A stretch of 64,000 nt of DNA, taken from NCBI GenBank assembly GCA_050012775.1, contig JBEKGN010000021.1, forward strand, positions 1 to 64,000, given 5' to 3'. This document shows positions 26,246 to 34,811 of this stretch, piece by piece. The DNA comes from Roseiarcus sp050012775 (GTDB lineage: Bacteria; Pseudomonadota; Alphaproteobacteria; Rhizobiales; Beijerinckiaceae). The notes beneath the pieces are model-generated. The model worked only from the letters and a program-made list of their open reading frames with translations. It searched no databases and was not told where the DNA came from. The position numbers were made by a program, and so were the translations under genes. Position 1 is the stretch's first letter. Each line of letters opens with the position of its first letter.

Positions 26246-26448
26246 TCCACGCCGACCATGACGTCCGAAGACTTGATGACCGCGTAGGCCGCCTTGCCCA
26301 CGGCGAGCTTCAGGTCGTCGACGGATTCGTTGGTGATGGAGGCGGTGACGATCGCTCCATTCACGTCGATGCGCACATGGGCCGTCGTCGCGCCCTTCTT
26401 GATGTCGACCACGGTTCCCTTCAGGACGTTTCGGGCGCTGATCTTCAT
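26242..26448 (-). CDS. Mop/TOBE-domain molybdopterin-binding protein
   Basis: 68 residues forming a single Mop domain: MKISARNVLKGTVVDIKKGATTAHVRID, then GAIVTASITNESVDDLKL and a C-terminal AYAVIKSSDVMVGVE. Such proteins (molbindins) store or buffer molybdate in the cytoplasm as oligomers. Preceded by CAGGAGAGAGCG. Followed, with overlap, by a secreted hypothetical gene. No modABC transporter was seen nearby. Confidence 0.92.
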   Translation of the reverse strand: MKISARNVLKGTVVDIKKGATTAHVRIDVNGAIVTASITNESVDDLKLAVGKAAYAVIKSSDVMVGVE

Positions 26449-26641
26449 CGCTCTCTCCTGGCTGCTAGCCAATCGCGGCGCGGCCGCGCTTCGCACGCAT
26501 GATGATCCCAGCCGCTTGGCGGCGCAAGCAGGGCCTTGGCGGGGCAGGAAGGAGAAGGATTCCGCGTCGGCCGCCGAAGTTGCGTCGCCGCGACGCTTCC
26601 CGTAAGCCTCCGCCCGCCCATTCCTGTCCGGACCCCGCCCC

Positions 26642-27436
26642 ATGATCCGCTCCGCCCTCATGACCGTCATGACCAACGCCGCGATCAAGGCGGGCCGCGG
26701 CTTGAAGCGCGATTTCGGCGAAATCGAGCAGTTGCAGGTTTCGATGAAGGGGCCCGGCGATTTCGTCAGTCTCGCCGACAAGCGCGCGGAAAAGGTCGTG
26801 TTCGAGGAGCTTTCCAAGGCGCGCCCCGGCTACGGCTTCGTGATGGAGGAAAGCGGCGAGGTCGAGGGCTCGGACAAGAGCCACACCTGGCATGTCGATC
26901 CGCTCGACGCGACGACCAATTTCCTGCACGCGATCCCGCATTTCGCGATTTCGATCGCGCTGGCGCGCGAGGGGCAGATCGTCGCCGGAGTCGTGTACAA
27001 TCCCGCGAGCGACGAGATGTACGTGAGCGAGAAGGGGCAGGGCGCCTTCGGCGGCGCCCACCGTCTGCGGGTCGCCGCGCGCCGCGAATTGTCGCAGGCG
27101 CTCATCGGCTGCGGCGTGCCCCATCTGGGCAAGGCGGCCGAGCATCCGCGCTTCAAGGCCGAACTGGCGGCGGTGATGGCGCGGGTCGTCAACGTCCGGC
27201 GCATGGGCTGCGCCTCGCTGGACCTCGCCTATGTCGCCGCGGGGCGGTTCGACGCCTTCTGGGAGCGCGGTCTCCATTCCTGGGACATCGCGGCCGGCGA
27301 GCTGCTCGTTCGCGAGGCGGGCGGCTACGTCTCGGGCGCCGACGGGGAGGCCAATTTCCTCGAGACCGGCTCGATTTGCTGCGGCAACGAGACAATGCAG
27401 CGGGAGCTTCTCGCTCTGCTGCGCGCCGCGCGATGA
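26642..27436 (+). CDS. suhB: Inositol monophosphatase family protein (SuhB-like)
   Basis: 264 residues. Metal-binding motifs of the IMPase superfamily are visible: EESGEVEG (first Glu), DPLDATTNFLHAIPHF (with Ala where DGT is usual, common in this alphaproteobacterial branch) and WDIAAGELLVREAGG. Likely a Mg-dependent phosphatase of inositol-1-phosphate or related substrates; SuhB can also act in transcription antitermination in Enterobacteria. Divergent from the Mop gene and single. Confidence 0.9.
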   Translation: MIRSALMTVMTNAAIKAGRGLKRDFGEIEQLQVSMKGPGDFVSLADKRAEKVVFEELSKARPGYGFVMEESGEVEGSDKSHTWHVDPLDATTNFLHAIPHFAISIALAREGQIVAGVVYNPASDEMYVSEKGQGAFGGAHRLRVAARRELSQALIGCGVPHLGKAAEHPRFKAELAAVMARVVNVRRMGCASLDLAYVAAGRFDAFWERGLHSWDIAAGELLVREAGGYVSGADGEANFLETGSICCGNETMQRELLALLRAAR

Positions 27437-27490
27437 TCGCCCCGGCGAGCGCGACCTCGTGTCGCGGCGCGAAAGGACCTGAAATCTTGT

Positions 27491-27521
27491 CTTGACGCGG
27501 GGCCCCGCCGGCACGCTAGCA
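27491..27521 (+). promoter_or_regulatory. Candidate promoter of the hyf-like operon
   Basis: CTTGAC at 27491-27496 and CTAGCA at 27516-27521, with 18 bases between TTGACG and CTAGCA. This resembles an alphaproteobacterial housekeeping promoter and would leave a leader of about 105 bases before hyfB. Confidence 0.35.
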
Positions 27522-27633
27522 TGCGAGCGGACCCAAAGATTCGGTCGATCGCCCAAATGGCTCGTCATTCCAGCAATCCGCCTCGCGCCGCGAGGCGACC
27601 CCAGACGCCTTCCCCGCGGGAAGTCGCGCGCCG

Positions 27634-29646
27634 ATGAGCGCGCTCGCTTTGCTCCTCGGCTGCGACGCGGCCCTCTTGGCGCTGGGCCTCGTCGCGATGG
27701 TGGTGGCGAAACGCAAGCGCGGAAGCTTTTTCGTCTACGCCGCCGCGCTCGCGCTCTGTTCGGCCCTGCTTGCCGGGGGCGCCTATCATCTGCTCGGCCG
27801 TCAGGCGCCCGTGGGGCTCATGCTTCCGCTGGGCCTGCCGTGGATCGGCGCGAATTTTCGCCTCGACGCGCTTTCGGCGTTCTTCGTGACGGTCGTCAAC
27901 CTCGGCGCGGTCGCCGCGAGCCTCTATGGACTCGGCTATGGGCGCCACGAGCGCGATCCCGAGCGCGTGCTGCCGTTCTTTCCGGCGTTTCTGGCCGGCA
28001 TGAATCTCGTGCTGCTCGCGGACGACGCTTACACGTTCCTCCTGTCGTGGGAGTTCATGTCGCTCGCCTCCTGGGCGCTGGTCATGGCGCACCACCGCGA
28101 ACCCGGCAATCAGCGCGCGGGCTATGTCTATATCGTCATGGCGAGCTTCGGCACGATGTCGCTGCTGCTCGCGTTCGGTCTGCTCGCCGGAGCGAGCGGC
28201 GCCTACACCTTTCAGGCGATGCGCGAGGCCAGCCCGACGGCGGGGGTCGCCGCTTTGGCCCTGATGCTCGCTTTGGCCGGGGCGGGGTCGAAGGCGGGGC
28301 TCGCGCCTTTGCACGTCTGGCTGCCGCTCGCCCATCCCGCCGCGCCCAGTCATGTCTCGGCGCTGATGAGCGGCGTCATGACCAAAGTCGCGGTCTACGG
28401 CTTCATCCGCATCGTCTTCGATCTCGCCGGCCCGGCCGACTGGCGCTGGAGCGTGCCGGTGCTCGCGGTCGGCGCCGCGACCGGCCTCATCGGCGTGCTG
28501 CATGCGCTGATGCAGACCGACCTCAAGCGCGTGCTCGCCTTCAGCACGATCGAGAACATCGGCCTCGTCTTCGTCGCGCTGGGGCTCGCGCTCGCCTTCA
28601 AGGCGAGCGGCATGGGCGGCGCGGCCGCCCTGGCGATGACGGCTGCGCTATTTCATTCGCTCAATCACGCGTTATTCAAGAGCCTGCTGTTCCTGGGCGC
28701 CGGCGCGGTGCTGACCGCGACGGGTGAGCGGCGCATGGGCCGGCTCGGCGGCCTCCTCAATCGCATGCCGGTTACGGGATTCTTCATGCTCGTCGGCTGC
28801 ACCGCGATTTCGGCGCTGCCGCCGCTCAACGGGTTCGTTTCGGAGTGGCTCATGCTGCAAGCCATTCTGCTCAGCCCGCAATTTCCGCAATGGCCGCTGA
28901 AACTGCTCACGCCGGCGGTCGGCGCGATCGTCGCGCTGGTCGCGGCGCTCGCGGCGGCGTGCTTCGTGCGCGCCTTCGGCATTCCCTTCCTCGGCCGGCC
29001 GCGCAGCCGCGAGGCCGAAGCGGCGCGCGAGGTCGACCGCTATTCGCTCGTCGCGATGGGCGCGCTCGCCATCCTCTGCCTCCTGGCCGGGATATTCCCC
29101 GGCGCCATCATCGACACGCTGAAGCCCGTCGCGCTGGCGGCGACCGGCGCCAACATGCCGATGCAGGCGAAGATTCCCTGGCTGTCGATCGTGCCGATCG
29201 CGGAAAGCCGCAGTTCCTACAACGGTCTCCTGGTCTTCATTTTCATCGCCGCTTCGGCGACGCTCGCCGCTTCGGCGATCCATCGCCTAGCGTCCGACGC
29301 GTTGCGCCGCGCGCCCGCATGGGACTGCGGCTTTCCCGACCCCAATCCGGCTACGCAGTACACCGCCGAGAGTTTCAGCCAGCCGATCCGGCGCGTGCTG
29401 GGCGGCTTCGTCTTCAGAGCGCGGGAAAGCTTGGACATGCCGGCGCCGGGAGAAATGCGCCCGGCGAGCTACCACTTCGCGCTGCGCGATCCGATCTGGG
29501 ACGCGATTTATCTGCCTATCGTCGCCGTGGTGACCAATCTCTCGATCCGCCTCAATCGGCTGCAATTTCTCACCATCCGGCAATATCTGAGCGTGGTTTT
29601 CGGCGCCTTGGTCGCGCTTCTCCTCATACTCGCGGCGTGGCCATGA
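27634..29646 (+). CDS. hyfB: HyfB-like proton-pumping membrane subunit (NuoL/MrpA-like)
   Basis: 670-residue polytopic membrane protein of the complex I/hydrogenase-4 antiporter-like family. Conserved blocks are FLLSWEFMSLASWALVM (helix 5 Glu), AGSKAGLAPLHVWLPLAHPAAPSHVSALMSGVMTKVAVYG (key Lys and His), LMQTDLKRVLAFSTIENIG and LFHSLNHALFKSLLFLGAG. The C-terminal 200 residues extend beyond NuoM and carry extra helices as in HyfB/HycC. First gene of a six-gene operon; its stop overlaps the start of hyfC by four bases. It is expected to translocate protons or sodium ions. Confidence 0.92.
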   Translation: MSALALLLGCDAALLALGLVAMVVAKRKRGSFFVYAAALALCSALLAGGAYHLLGRQAPVGLMLPLGLPWIGANFRLDALSAFFVTVVNLGAVAASLYGLGYGRHERDPERVLPFFPAFLAGMNLVLLADDAYTFLLSWEFMSLASWALVMAHHREPGNQRAGYVYIVMASFGTMSLLLAFGLLAGASGAYTFQAMREASPTAGVAALALMLALAGAGSKAGLAPLHVWLPLAHPAAPSHVSALMSGVMTKVAVYGFIRIVFDLAGPADWRWSVPVLAVGAATGLIGVLHALMQTDLKRVLAFSTIENIGLVFVALGLALAFKASGMGGAAALAMTAALFHSLNHALFKSLLFLGAGAVLTATGERRMGRLGGLLNRMPVTGFFMLVGCTAISALPPLNGFVSEWLMLQAILLSPQFPQWPLKLLTPAVGAIVALVAALAAACFVRAFGIPFLGRPRSREAEAAREVDRYSLVAMGALAILCLLAGIFPGAIIDTLKPVALAATGANMPMQAKIPWLSIVPIAESRSSYNGLLVFIFIAASATLAASAIHRLASDALRRAPAWDCGFPDPNPATQYTAESFSQPIRRVLGGFVFRARESLDMPAPGEMRPASYHFALRDPIWDAIYLPIVAVVTNLSIRLNRLQFLTIRQYLSVVFGALVALLLILAAWP

Positions 29647-30605
29647 TCGATCTGGCCGTCAATCTCGTCTTCCAGCTCCTGCAGATGCTTCTGGTCATCG
29701 GCCTGGCGCCGCTGCTGACCGGCCTCGTGCGCAAGGCGAAGGCGCGACTGCTGCGCCGCCAGGGCCCGCCGCTGATCCAGCCTTACCGGGATCTCGCCCG
29801 TCTGGCGCGCAAGGAGGCGGTCGTCGCCGAAGGCGCGTCCTGGCTCTTTCGCATCGTGCCCTATCTCGTCTTCGCCTCGACATGGGTCGCGGCTGCGCTG
29901 ATCCCGACCTTCGCGACGGGGCTGCTGTTCAGTTGGTCGGCGGACCTCATCGCCATCATCGCCCTGCTGGGCGCCGCGCGATTCTTCCTCGCGCTCGCCG
30001 GTCTCGACGTCGGCACGAGCTTCGGCGGCCTGGGCTCGAGCCGCGAGGCGATGTTCGCCACGCTCGCCGAGCCCGCGATGATCGTCATCGTCTTCAGCCT
30101 CGCGCTCATCGCGGGCTCGACGCAGCTCTCCACAGTGGCGGCCTTCATGGCGTCCTCGGCGGTCGGCTTGCGCGTTACGCTCGGCATGGCGCTGATCGCG
30201 CTCATCATTGTCGCGGTCGCGGAGAACGGCCGCATTCCCGTCGACAATCCCGCCACCCATCTCGAGCTGACCATGGTTCACGAGGCGATGATCCTCGAAT
30301 ATTCCGGGCGCCACCTCGCGGTGATCGAACTCGCCTCGATGCTCAAATTGCTGCTGTACATTTCGCTGATCGCTTGCGTCTTCACGCCCTGGGGCCTGGC
30401 GATCGCCGACGCCAGCATACGCGATCGCCTTCTCGGGGCCGGAATCTACGTCGTCAAACTGGGGGTCGCAGGCCTCATGCTCGCGGTCTTCGAGACCAGC
30501 ATCGCCAAGATGCGCGTCTTTCGCGTGCCGGATTTTCTCGGCGCCGCGCTCATGCTCGGCTTTCTCGGCGCGTTGCTCCTGTTCGTGTCGCGGAGCCTGA
30601 AATGA
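29643..30605 (+). CDS. hyfC: HyfC-like membrane subunit (NuoH-like)
   Basis: 320 residues, eight or so membrane helices. NuoH/HycD family hallmarks are RRQGPPLIQPYRDLARLARKE near the N-terminus, VAENGRIPVDNPATHLELTMVHEAMILEYSGRHLAVIEL in the middle and KMRVFRVPDF near the end. In complex I and group 4 hydrogenases this subunit couples the peripheral redox arm to the pump modules. ATGA overlap with hyfB and with hyfE. Confidence 0.94.
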   Translation: MIDLAVNLVFQLLQMLLVIGLAPLLTGLVRKAKARLLRRQGPPLIQPYRDLARLARKEAVVAEGASWLFRIVPYLVFASTWVAAALIPTFATGLLFSWSADLIAIIALLGAARFFLALAGLDVGTSFGGLGSSREAMFATLAEPAMIVIVFSLALIAGSTQLSTVAAFMASSAVGLRVTLGMALIALIIVAVAENGRIPVDNPATHLELTMVHEAMILEYSGRHLAVIELASMLKLLLYISLIACVFTPWGLAIADASIRDRLLGAGIYVVKLGVAGLMLAVFETSIAKMRVFRVPDFLGAALMLGFLGALLLFVSRSLK

Positions 30606-31264
30606 CGGGCCTGTCCTTCGACGTTTCGCATCTGCTCGCCGGCGCGCTGGTGCTCGTCAGTTTTCTGCTGCTCTATCAGAACCGACTTTTCGCCCTGCTC
30701 AACGTCTTCGCGCTGCAAGCGGTGGTGCTGTCGCTCTCGGTCGCCTGGCAGGCGTATGTGCAGGGCGCGCCGCATCTGTACATCACGGCGGCGATCGCGC
30801 TCGCCTTCAAGGCGATCATCATTCCCGTGGCGTTGCACCGCATCATCGCCCGGCTCGGCATTCACCGCGACGTCGAGAACGTCGTCGGCATCGGTCCCAC
30901 CATGCTCGCCGGCCTCGCGCTGGTGGCGCTGTCGGTCGTAGTGATGCTGCGCGTGGCGAGCGAGGCGGATGCGCTGGCGCGCGAGGATCTCGCCTTCGCG
31001 CTGTCGGTGGTGCTGCTGGGCATGCTGATGATGGTGGTGCGGCGCAACGCGGTCAGCATGGTCGTCGGCTTCATGTCGCTGGAGAACGGGCTGATCCTCG
31101 CCGCGGCGGGCGCCAAGGGCATGCCGCTGGTGGTCGAGATTTCCGTCGCCTTTTCCGTGCTGGTCGCCTTCACCGTCATCGGCGTCTTCCTGTTTCGCAT
31201 CAGCGAGCGGTTCGACACGGTCGACGCGCGCGCGCTCGACCAATTCCAGGGAGACCGCCAGTGA
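30602..31264 (+). CDS. hyfE: HyfE-like membrane subunit
   Basis: 220 residues with six to seven predicted helices. The C-terminal half resembles NuoK (VGFMSLENGLILAAAGAKGMPLVVEISVAFSVLVAFTVIGVFLFRI), as known for HyfE. The N-terminal half (LLLYQNRLFALLNVFALQAVVLSLSVAW) is the extra HyfE segment. ATGA overlap with hyfC; its TGA overlaps the GTG of hyfF. Confidence 0.92.
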   Translation: MTGLSFDVSHLLAGALVLVSFLLLYQNRLFALLNVFALQAVVLSLSVAWQAYVQGAPHLYITAAIALAFKAIIIPVALHRIIARLGIHRDVENVVGIGPTMLAGLALVALSVVVMLRVASEADALAREDLAFALSVVLLGMLMMVVRRNAVSMVVGFMSLENGLILAAAGAKGMPLVVEISVAFSVLVAFTVIGVFLFRISERFDTVDARALDQFQGDRQ

Positions 31265-32709
31265 CCGCGTTTCCGTTCGACGGCGTGACGGCGATCCTCG
31301 CGCTGCCGGCCGCGACCGCGGCGCTGCTGGCGTTTCTGCCGGGCTACCGGATTTCGGCCACGGTCAACATGGTCTCGGCGTTCGCGACCTTCGTGGCGGC
31401 GTCGTCGTTTTTCCTCATCAAACCCGCGAGCGGAGTCTATTTCCTCGTCGACGATCTCAACATCGTCTTCATCGTGCTCAACACCTTCGTCGCCTTCACC
31501 ACGAGCGTGTTCAGCGCGAGCTATATAGCGCACGAACTCGAAATCGGGCGGCTGACGCCGACCCATCTGCGCTTCTACCACGCGATGTATCAGGCGCTGC
31601 TGTTCGCGATGAACCTGGCGCTGGTCGCCAACAATATCGGGTTGATGTGGGTCGCCATCGAGATGGCGACGCTGACGACGGTGGCGATGGTCGGCATCTA
31701 CCGCACCAACGAGGCGATCGAAGCGGCGTGGAAATATTTCATTCTCGGCAGCGTCGGCATCGCGCTCGCGCTGTTCGGCACGATCCTCGTCTATATGGCG
31801 GCGCGCCCGATCGTGGGCGAGGGGCTCGACGGCATGGTGTGGACGACGCTGATCAAGCGCGTCCCCGAGTTCGAACCGGCGCTGCTCAACCTCGCCTTCG
31901 TCTTCCTGATGCTCGGCTACGGCACCAAGGTCGGCCTCGCGCCGCTGCACGCCTGGCTGCCCGACGCGCACGCGGAAGGCCCGACGCCGATTTCGGCGGT
32001 TCTTTCCGGGCTCTTGCTCAATGTCGCGCTCTACGCCGTGCTGCGCTTCAAGCTGCTGCTCGACGCCAACGCCAACGCGATCGCGCCGGGACCGCTGATG
32101 GCGACGCTGGGCATCGTCTCGCTGATCTTCGCCGCGTTCATGCTCTACCGGCGGCGCGACATCAAACGCCTGTTCGCCTTTTCCTCGATCGAGCACATGG
32201 GGATCATCGTCTTCGCCTTCGGCATGGGCGGGCCGCTCGCCAATTTCGCCGGGCTGCTGCATATGACGATGCACAGCCTCACCAAATCGGCGATCTTCTT
32301 CACCGTCGGTCATATCGCGCAGGCCAAGGGAACGCAGAAGATCGCCGATATCCGCGGCCTGACCGTCTCCCATCCGGTGCTCGGCTGGAGCCTGATCCTC
32401 GGCGTCTTCGCCATCGCCGGGCTGCCGCCGCTCGGCATTTTCACCAGCGAATTCCTCGTGGTGACCTCGACCTTCGCGCGCGCGCCGTGGCTCGCCATTC
32501 CCCTGGTGTTCGGCCTGATCCTCGCCTTCGGCGCCTTGATCCTGCGCCTGCAGGGCATGGCGTTCGGCGAGCCGAGTCCAGGCGACAAGCCGACGACGGC
32601 GTCCTCGTTGCCGATCGCGGCCCATCTCGGCCTCGTTCTCATGGCCGGGCTCTATCTGCCGCCGCCGCTGGTCGCGTGGTTCCAGCACGTCGCGGCGATG
32701 TTGCGCTAG
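31261..32709 (+). CDS. hyfF: HyfF-like proton-pumping membrane subunit (NuoL/M-like)
   Basis: 482 residues, about 14 helices, GTG start coupled to hyfE. Contains VAIEMATLTTVAMVGIYRTNEAIEAAWKYFI, GYGTKVGLAPLHAWLPDAHAEGPTPISAVLSGLLLN (the antiporter Lys/His region), RRDIKRLFAFSSIEHMGIIVFAFG and LLHMTMHSLTKSAIFF. This is the second antiporter-like subunit of the complex, so with hyfB the complex has two pump modules. Standard length for HyfF. Confidence 0.93.
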   Translation: MTAFPFDGVTAILALPAATAALLAFLPGYRISATVNMVSAFATFVAASSFFLIKPASGVYFLVDDLNIVFIVLNTFVAFTTSVFSASYIAHELEIGRLTPTHLRFYHAMYQALLFAMNLALVANNIGLMWVAIEMATLTTVAMVGIYRTNEAIEAAWKYFILGSVGIALALFGTILVYMAARPIVGEGLDGMVWTTLIKRVPEFEPALLNLAFVFLMLGYGTKVGLAPLHAWLPDAHAEGPTPISAVLSGLLLNVALYAVLRFKLLLDANANAIAPGPLMATLGIVSLIFAAFMLYRRRDIKRLFAFSSIEHMGIIVFAFGMGGPLANFAGLLHMTMHSLTKSAIFFTVGHIAQAKGTQKIADIRGLTVSHPVLGWSLILGVFAIAGLPPLGIFTSEFLVVTSTFARAPWLAIPLVFGLILAFGALILRLQGMAFGEPSPGDKPTTASSLPIAAHLGLVLMAGLYLPPPLVAWFQHVAAMLR

Positions 32710-32719
32710 GGGAGCCGGC

Positions 32720-34198
32720 ATGACGACGCCAGACGAAATCGGGGGCGAGCGCGAAGTCGGGGAGGGCGCCTGGCTTGAGGCGATGCAGCGGCTCGCTTCG
32801 GGAGAGGCGCGCCTCGTCAGTCTCTGGGCGGACGGCGCCGAGGCGCGCATGGCGCTGTCGTCGGCCGGCCGCGCCGATCTGGAGCTGCTGAGCTATTCCT
32901 GCGTCGATGGCGCGTTCCCCTCGGTGGGCGCTGCGCATCCGCCCGCGATCCGCCTCGAACGCGCGTTGTGCGACCTCCACGGCCTCAGGGCGGTCGGCGC
33001 TAGGGATACGCGGCCATGGCTCGATCACGGCCGCTGGCCGATCCGCCATCCCCTCGGCGCCGGCGAGGCAAGCCCCGCCGCGCCGGAGCCTTACGCCTTC
33101 CTCGCCGCGGAAGGCGCGGGCCTGCATCAAATTCCCGTCGGGCCGGTGCATGCCGGAATCATCGAACCCGGACATTTCCGCTTTCACGCCAGCGGCGAGA
33201 CCGTCGTGCGGCTGGAGGAACGGCTCGGCTATGTCCATAAGGGCGTCGACCGTCTGATGTCGGGCGCCGACCTGACGCGCGGCGCCCAATTGGCGTGCCG
33301 CGTCAGCGGCGACAGCACGGTGGCCTACCAGATCGCCTTCGCGCGCGCCGCGGAGGCCGCACTCGGAATCGCGGTTCCCCGTCGCGCCGTCTGGCTTCGC
33401 GCGCTGATGGCCGAATTGGAGCGGCTCGCCAACCATCTCGGCGATATCGGGGCGATCTGCAACGACGCGTCGTTTTCCCTGATGCACGCCCATTGCGGCA
33501 TATTGCGCGAGCGCGTGCTGCGCGCGGCGAAGGGGGCCTTCGGCCATCGGCTGATGATGGACGCCGTCGCGCCGGGCGGCGTCGCCATGGACCTCAACCT
33601 CGGCGGGCGCCAGGCGCTACGCGATCTCGCGACGCTCGTCCGCGACAGGTTCCCCAGGCTGGTCGAACTCTACGACAACACGGCTTCGTTGCAGGATCGC
33701 ACCGTGGGCGCCGGCGTGCTCGATGGCGAGCTGGCCCAGCGGTTCGGCTGCGGCGGCGTCATCGGCCGCGCCTCGGGCGGCGCGTTCGACGCGCGCCGCG
33801 ACCACCCCTACGCGCCCTATGACGAACTGCGCTTCGACGTGCCGACGCTGCGCGAAGGCGACGTCAACGCGCGCGTTTGGGTGCGCATCCGCGAGGTCGA
33901 GGAGAGCTTGCGGCTCATCGCGCAGATTCTCGATCGCCTGCCCAGCGGGCCGGTTCGCGTCGAGGTCGCGCCGAGCGGCGCGCCCGGCGAGGCTCATGCG
34001 CTGGTCGAGGGCTTTCGCGGCGACGTCTTCGTCAGCCTCCGCCTAGCCGCGGACGGAACAATCGCGCGCTGTCACCTGCGCGATCCCTCGTGGTTCCAGT
34101 GGCCGCTGTTGGAAGCGGCGATCGAGAACAACATCGTCGCGGATTTTCCGATCTGCAACAAGTCGTTCAACTGCTCCTATTCCGGGCACGATCTGTAA
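32720..34198 (+). CDS. hyfG: HyfG-like large subunit lacking the NiFe site (Ehr-type, NuoCD/HycE homologue)
   Basis: 492 residues. The N-terminal about 110 residues are NuoC-like. Residues from about 135 are NuoD/HycE-like, with HQIPVGPVHAGIIEPGHF (136-153) and ERLGYVHKG (167-175) as in HycE. The first NiFe motif, RVCGIC in hydrogenases, reads RVSGDS (194-199; Ser196 and Ser199). The second, DPCxxC, reads DPSWFQ (455-460; Ser457 and Gln460). All four Ni ligands are thus missing and H2 chemistry is not expected. A new pair, Cys479 and Cys485 (PICNKSFNCSY), lies near the C-terminus. Eleven bases after hyfF and 14 before hyfI. Probably carries a quinone-like or other substrate cavity (inference). 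Confidence 0.9.
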   Translation: MTTPDEIGGEREVGEGAWLEAMQRLASGEARLVSLWADGAEARMALSSAGRADLELLSYSCVDGAFPSVGAAHPPAIRLERALCDLHGLRAVGARDTRPWLDHGRWPIRHPLGAGEASPAAPEPYAFLAAEGAGLHQIPVGPVHAGIIEPGHFRFHASGETVVRLEERLGYVHKGVDRLMSGADLTRGAQLACRVSGDSTVAYQIAFARAAEAALGIAVPRRAVWLRALMAELERLANHLGDIGAICNDASFSLMHAHCGILRERVLRAAKGAFGHRLMMDAVAPGGVAMDLNLGGRQALRDLATLVRDRFPRLVELYDNTASLQDRTVGAGVLDGELAQRFGCGGVIGRASGGAFDARRDHPYAPYDELRFDVPTLREGDVNARVWVRIREVEESLRLIAQILDRLPSGPVRVEVAPSGAPGEAHALVEGFRGDVFVSLRLAADGTIARCHLRDPSWFQWPLLEAAIENNIVADFPICNKSFNCSYSGHDL

Positions 34199-34212
34199 GG
34201 GGAGGGGAGACG

Positions 34213-34731
34213 ATGCGCCGCGTGCTGCTCGAAGGCGTGATTCACGGCCCGCTCACGGAAAGCGCGCCCGACGCCGACGATCCCGAACTCGTCGCGCTCG
34301 CGCAAGAGGTCAAGAGCGCCGCGACCGCCAGCCTCGGCCGCAGCCTGTCGATCCGCCATGTCGACGCCGGCTCGTGCAACGGCTGCGAACTCGAAATTCA
34401 CGCGCTCGGCAACGCCTTTTACGATCTCGAGCGTTTTGGCCTGCGCTTCGTCGCTTCGCCGCGCCATGCCGACGTTCTCTTGGTGACGGGGCCGGTGACG
34501 CGCAACATGCGCGAGGCGCTGGAGCGCACTTACGCGGCGACGCCGGCGCCCAAATGGGTGATCGCCTCGGGCGCCTGCGCGAAGGACGGCGGCGTCTTCG
34601 CCGGAAGCTACGCGATTACGGGCGGGGTGGGAGACGTCGTGCCGGTGGACCTCCACATCCCCGGCTGCCCGCCGAGCCCGGCCGCGCTGCTCAAGGGGCT
34701 GCTGGCGCTGATGCAAGGGCGAGGGGGCTGA
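34213..34731 (+). CDS. hyfI: HyfI-like small subunit (NuoB-like, [4Fe-4S])
   Basis: 172 residues. The proximal [4Fe-4S] cluster ligands are present: Cys55 and Cys58 in GSCNGCELEI, Cys122 in ASGACAKDGG and Cys152 in IPGCPPSP. The cluster that would feed electrons to HyfG is therefore intact even though the NiFe site is lost. GGGGAGACG precedes the ATG. Last gene of the operon; no hyfH/NuoI-like ferredoxin subunit, hyfD or hyp maturation genes follow. Confidence 0.92.
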   Translation: MRRVLLEGVIHGPLTESAPDADDPELVALAQEVKSAATASLGRSLSIRHVDAGSCNGCELEIHALGNAFYDLERFGLRFVASPRHADVLLVTGPVTRNMREALERTYAATPAPKWVIASGACAKDGGVFAGSYAITGGVGDVVPVDLHIPGCPPSPAALLKGLLALMQGRGG

Positions 34732-34754
34732 GGGAATACGACCCGCGTCCCCCT
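34722..34754 (+). terminator. Possible terminator hairpin after hyfI
   Basis: AGGGGG at the end of hyfI pairs with CCCCCT at 34749-34754, and an inner GGG/CCC pair lies inside the loop. It overlaps the stop codon region and is followed by only two T bases, so support is weak. Confidence 0.3.
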
Positions 34755-34769
34755 TGATCAAGGCCGATC

Positions 34770-34781
34770 ATGTAGCTACAT
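34770..34781. promoter_or_regulatory. Palindromic operator of the relB-yafQ operon
   Basis: A 12-base perfect palindrome, ATGTAGCTACAT, lies 30 bases before the antitoxin start, followed by a further GCTACA half-site at 34786-34791. Ribbon-helix-helix antitoxins of the RelB/DinJ family autoregulate by binding such repeats. TTGATC at 34754-34759 could be the -35 element. Confidence 0.6.
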
Positions 34782-34811
34782 CAGCGCTACACTCTCTTGA
34801 TGAGGACTCAC

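Noticed and set aside
30862..32850. 662-residue minus-strand open frame opposite hyfE/hyfF
   Set aside because: Composition of repeated HxHR/ER patterns is an antisense artefact of membrane-protein codons.
27634..34731. Functional formate hydrogenlyase or hydrogenase 4
   Set aside because: The large subunit lacks all NiFe cysteines, and ferredoxin-like subunits, formate dehydrogenase and hyp genes are absent from the window.
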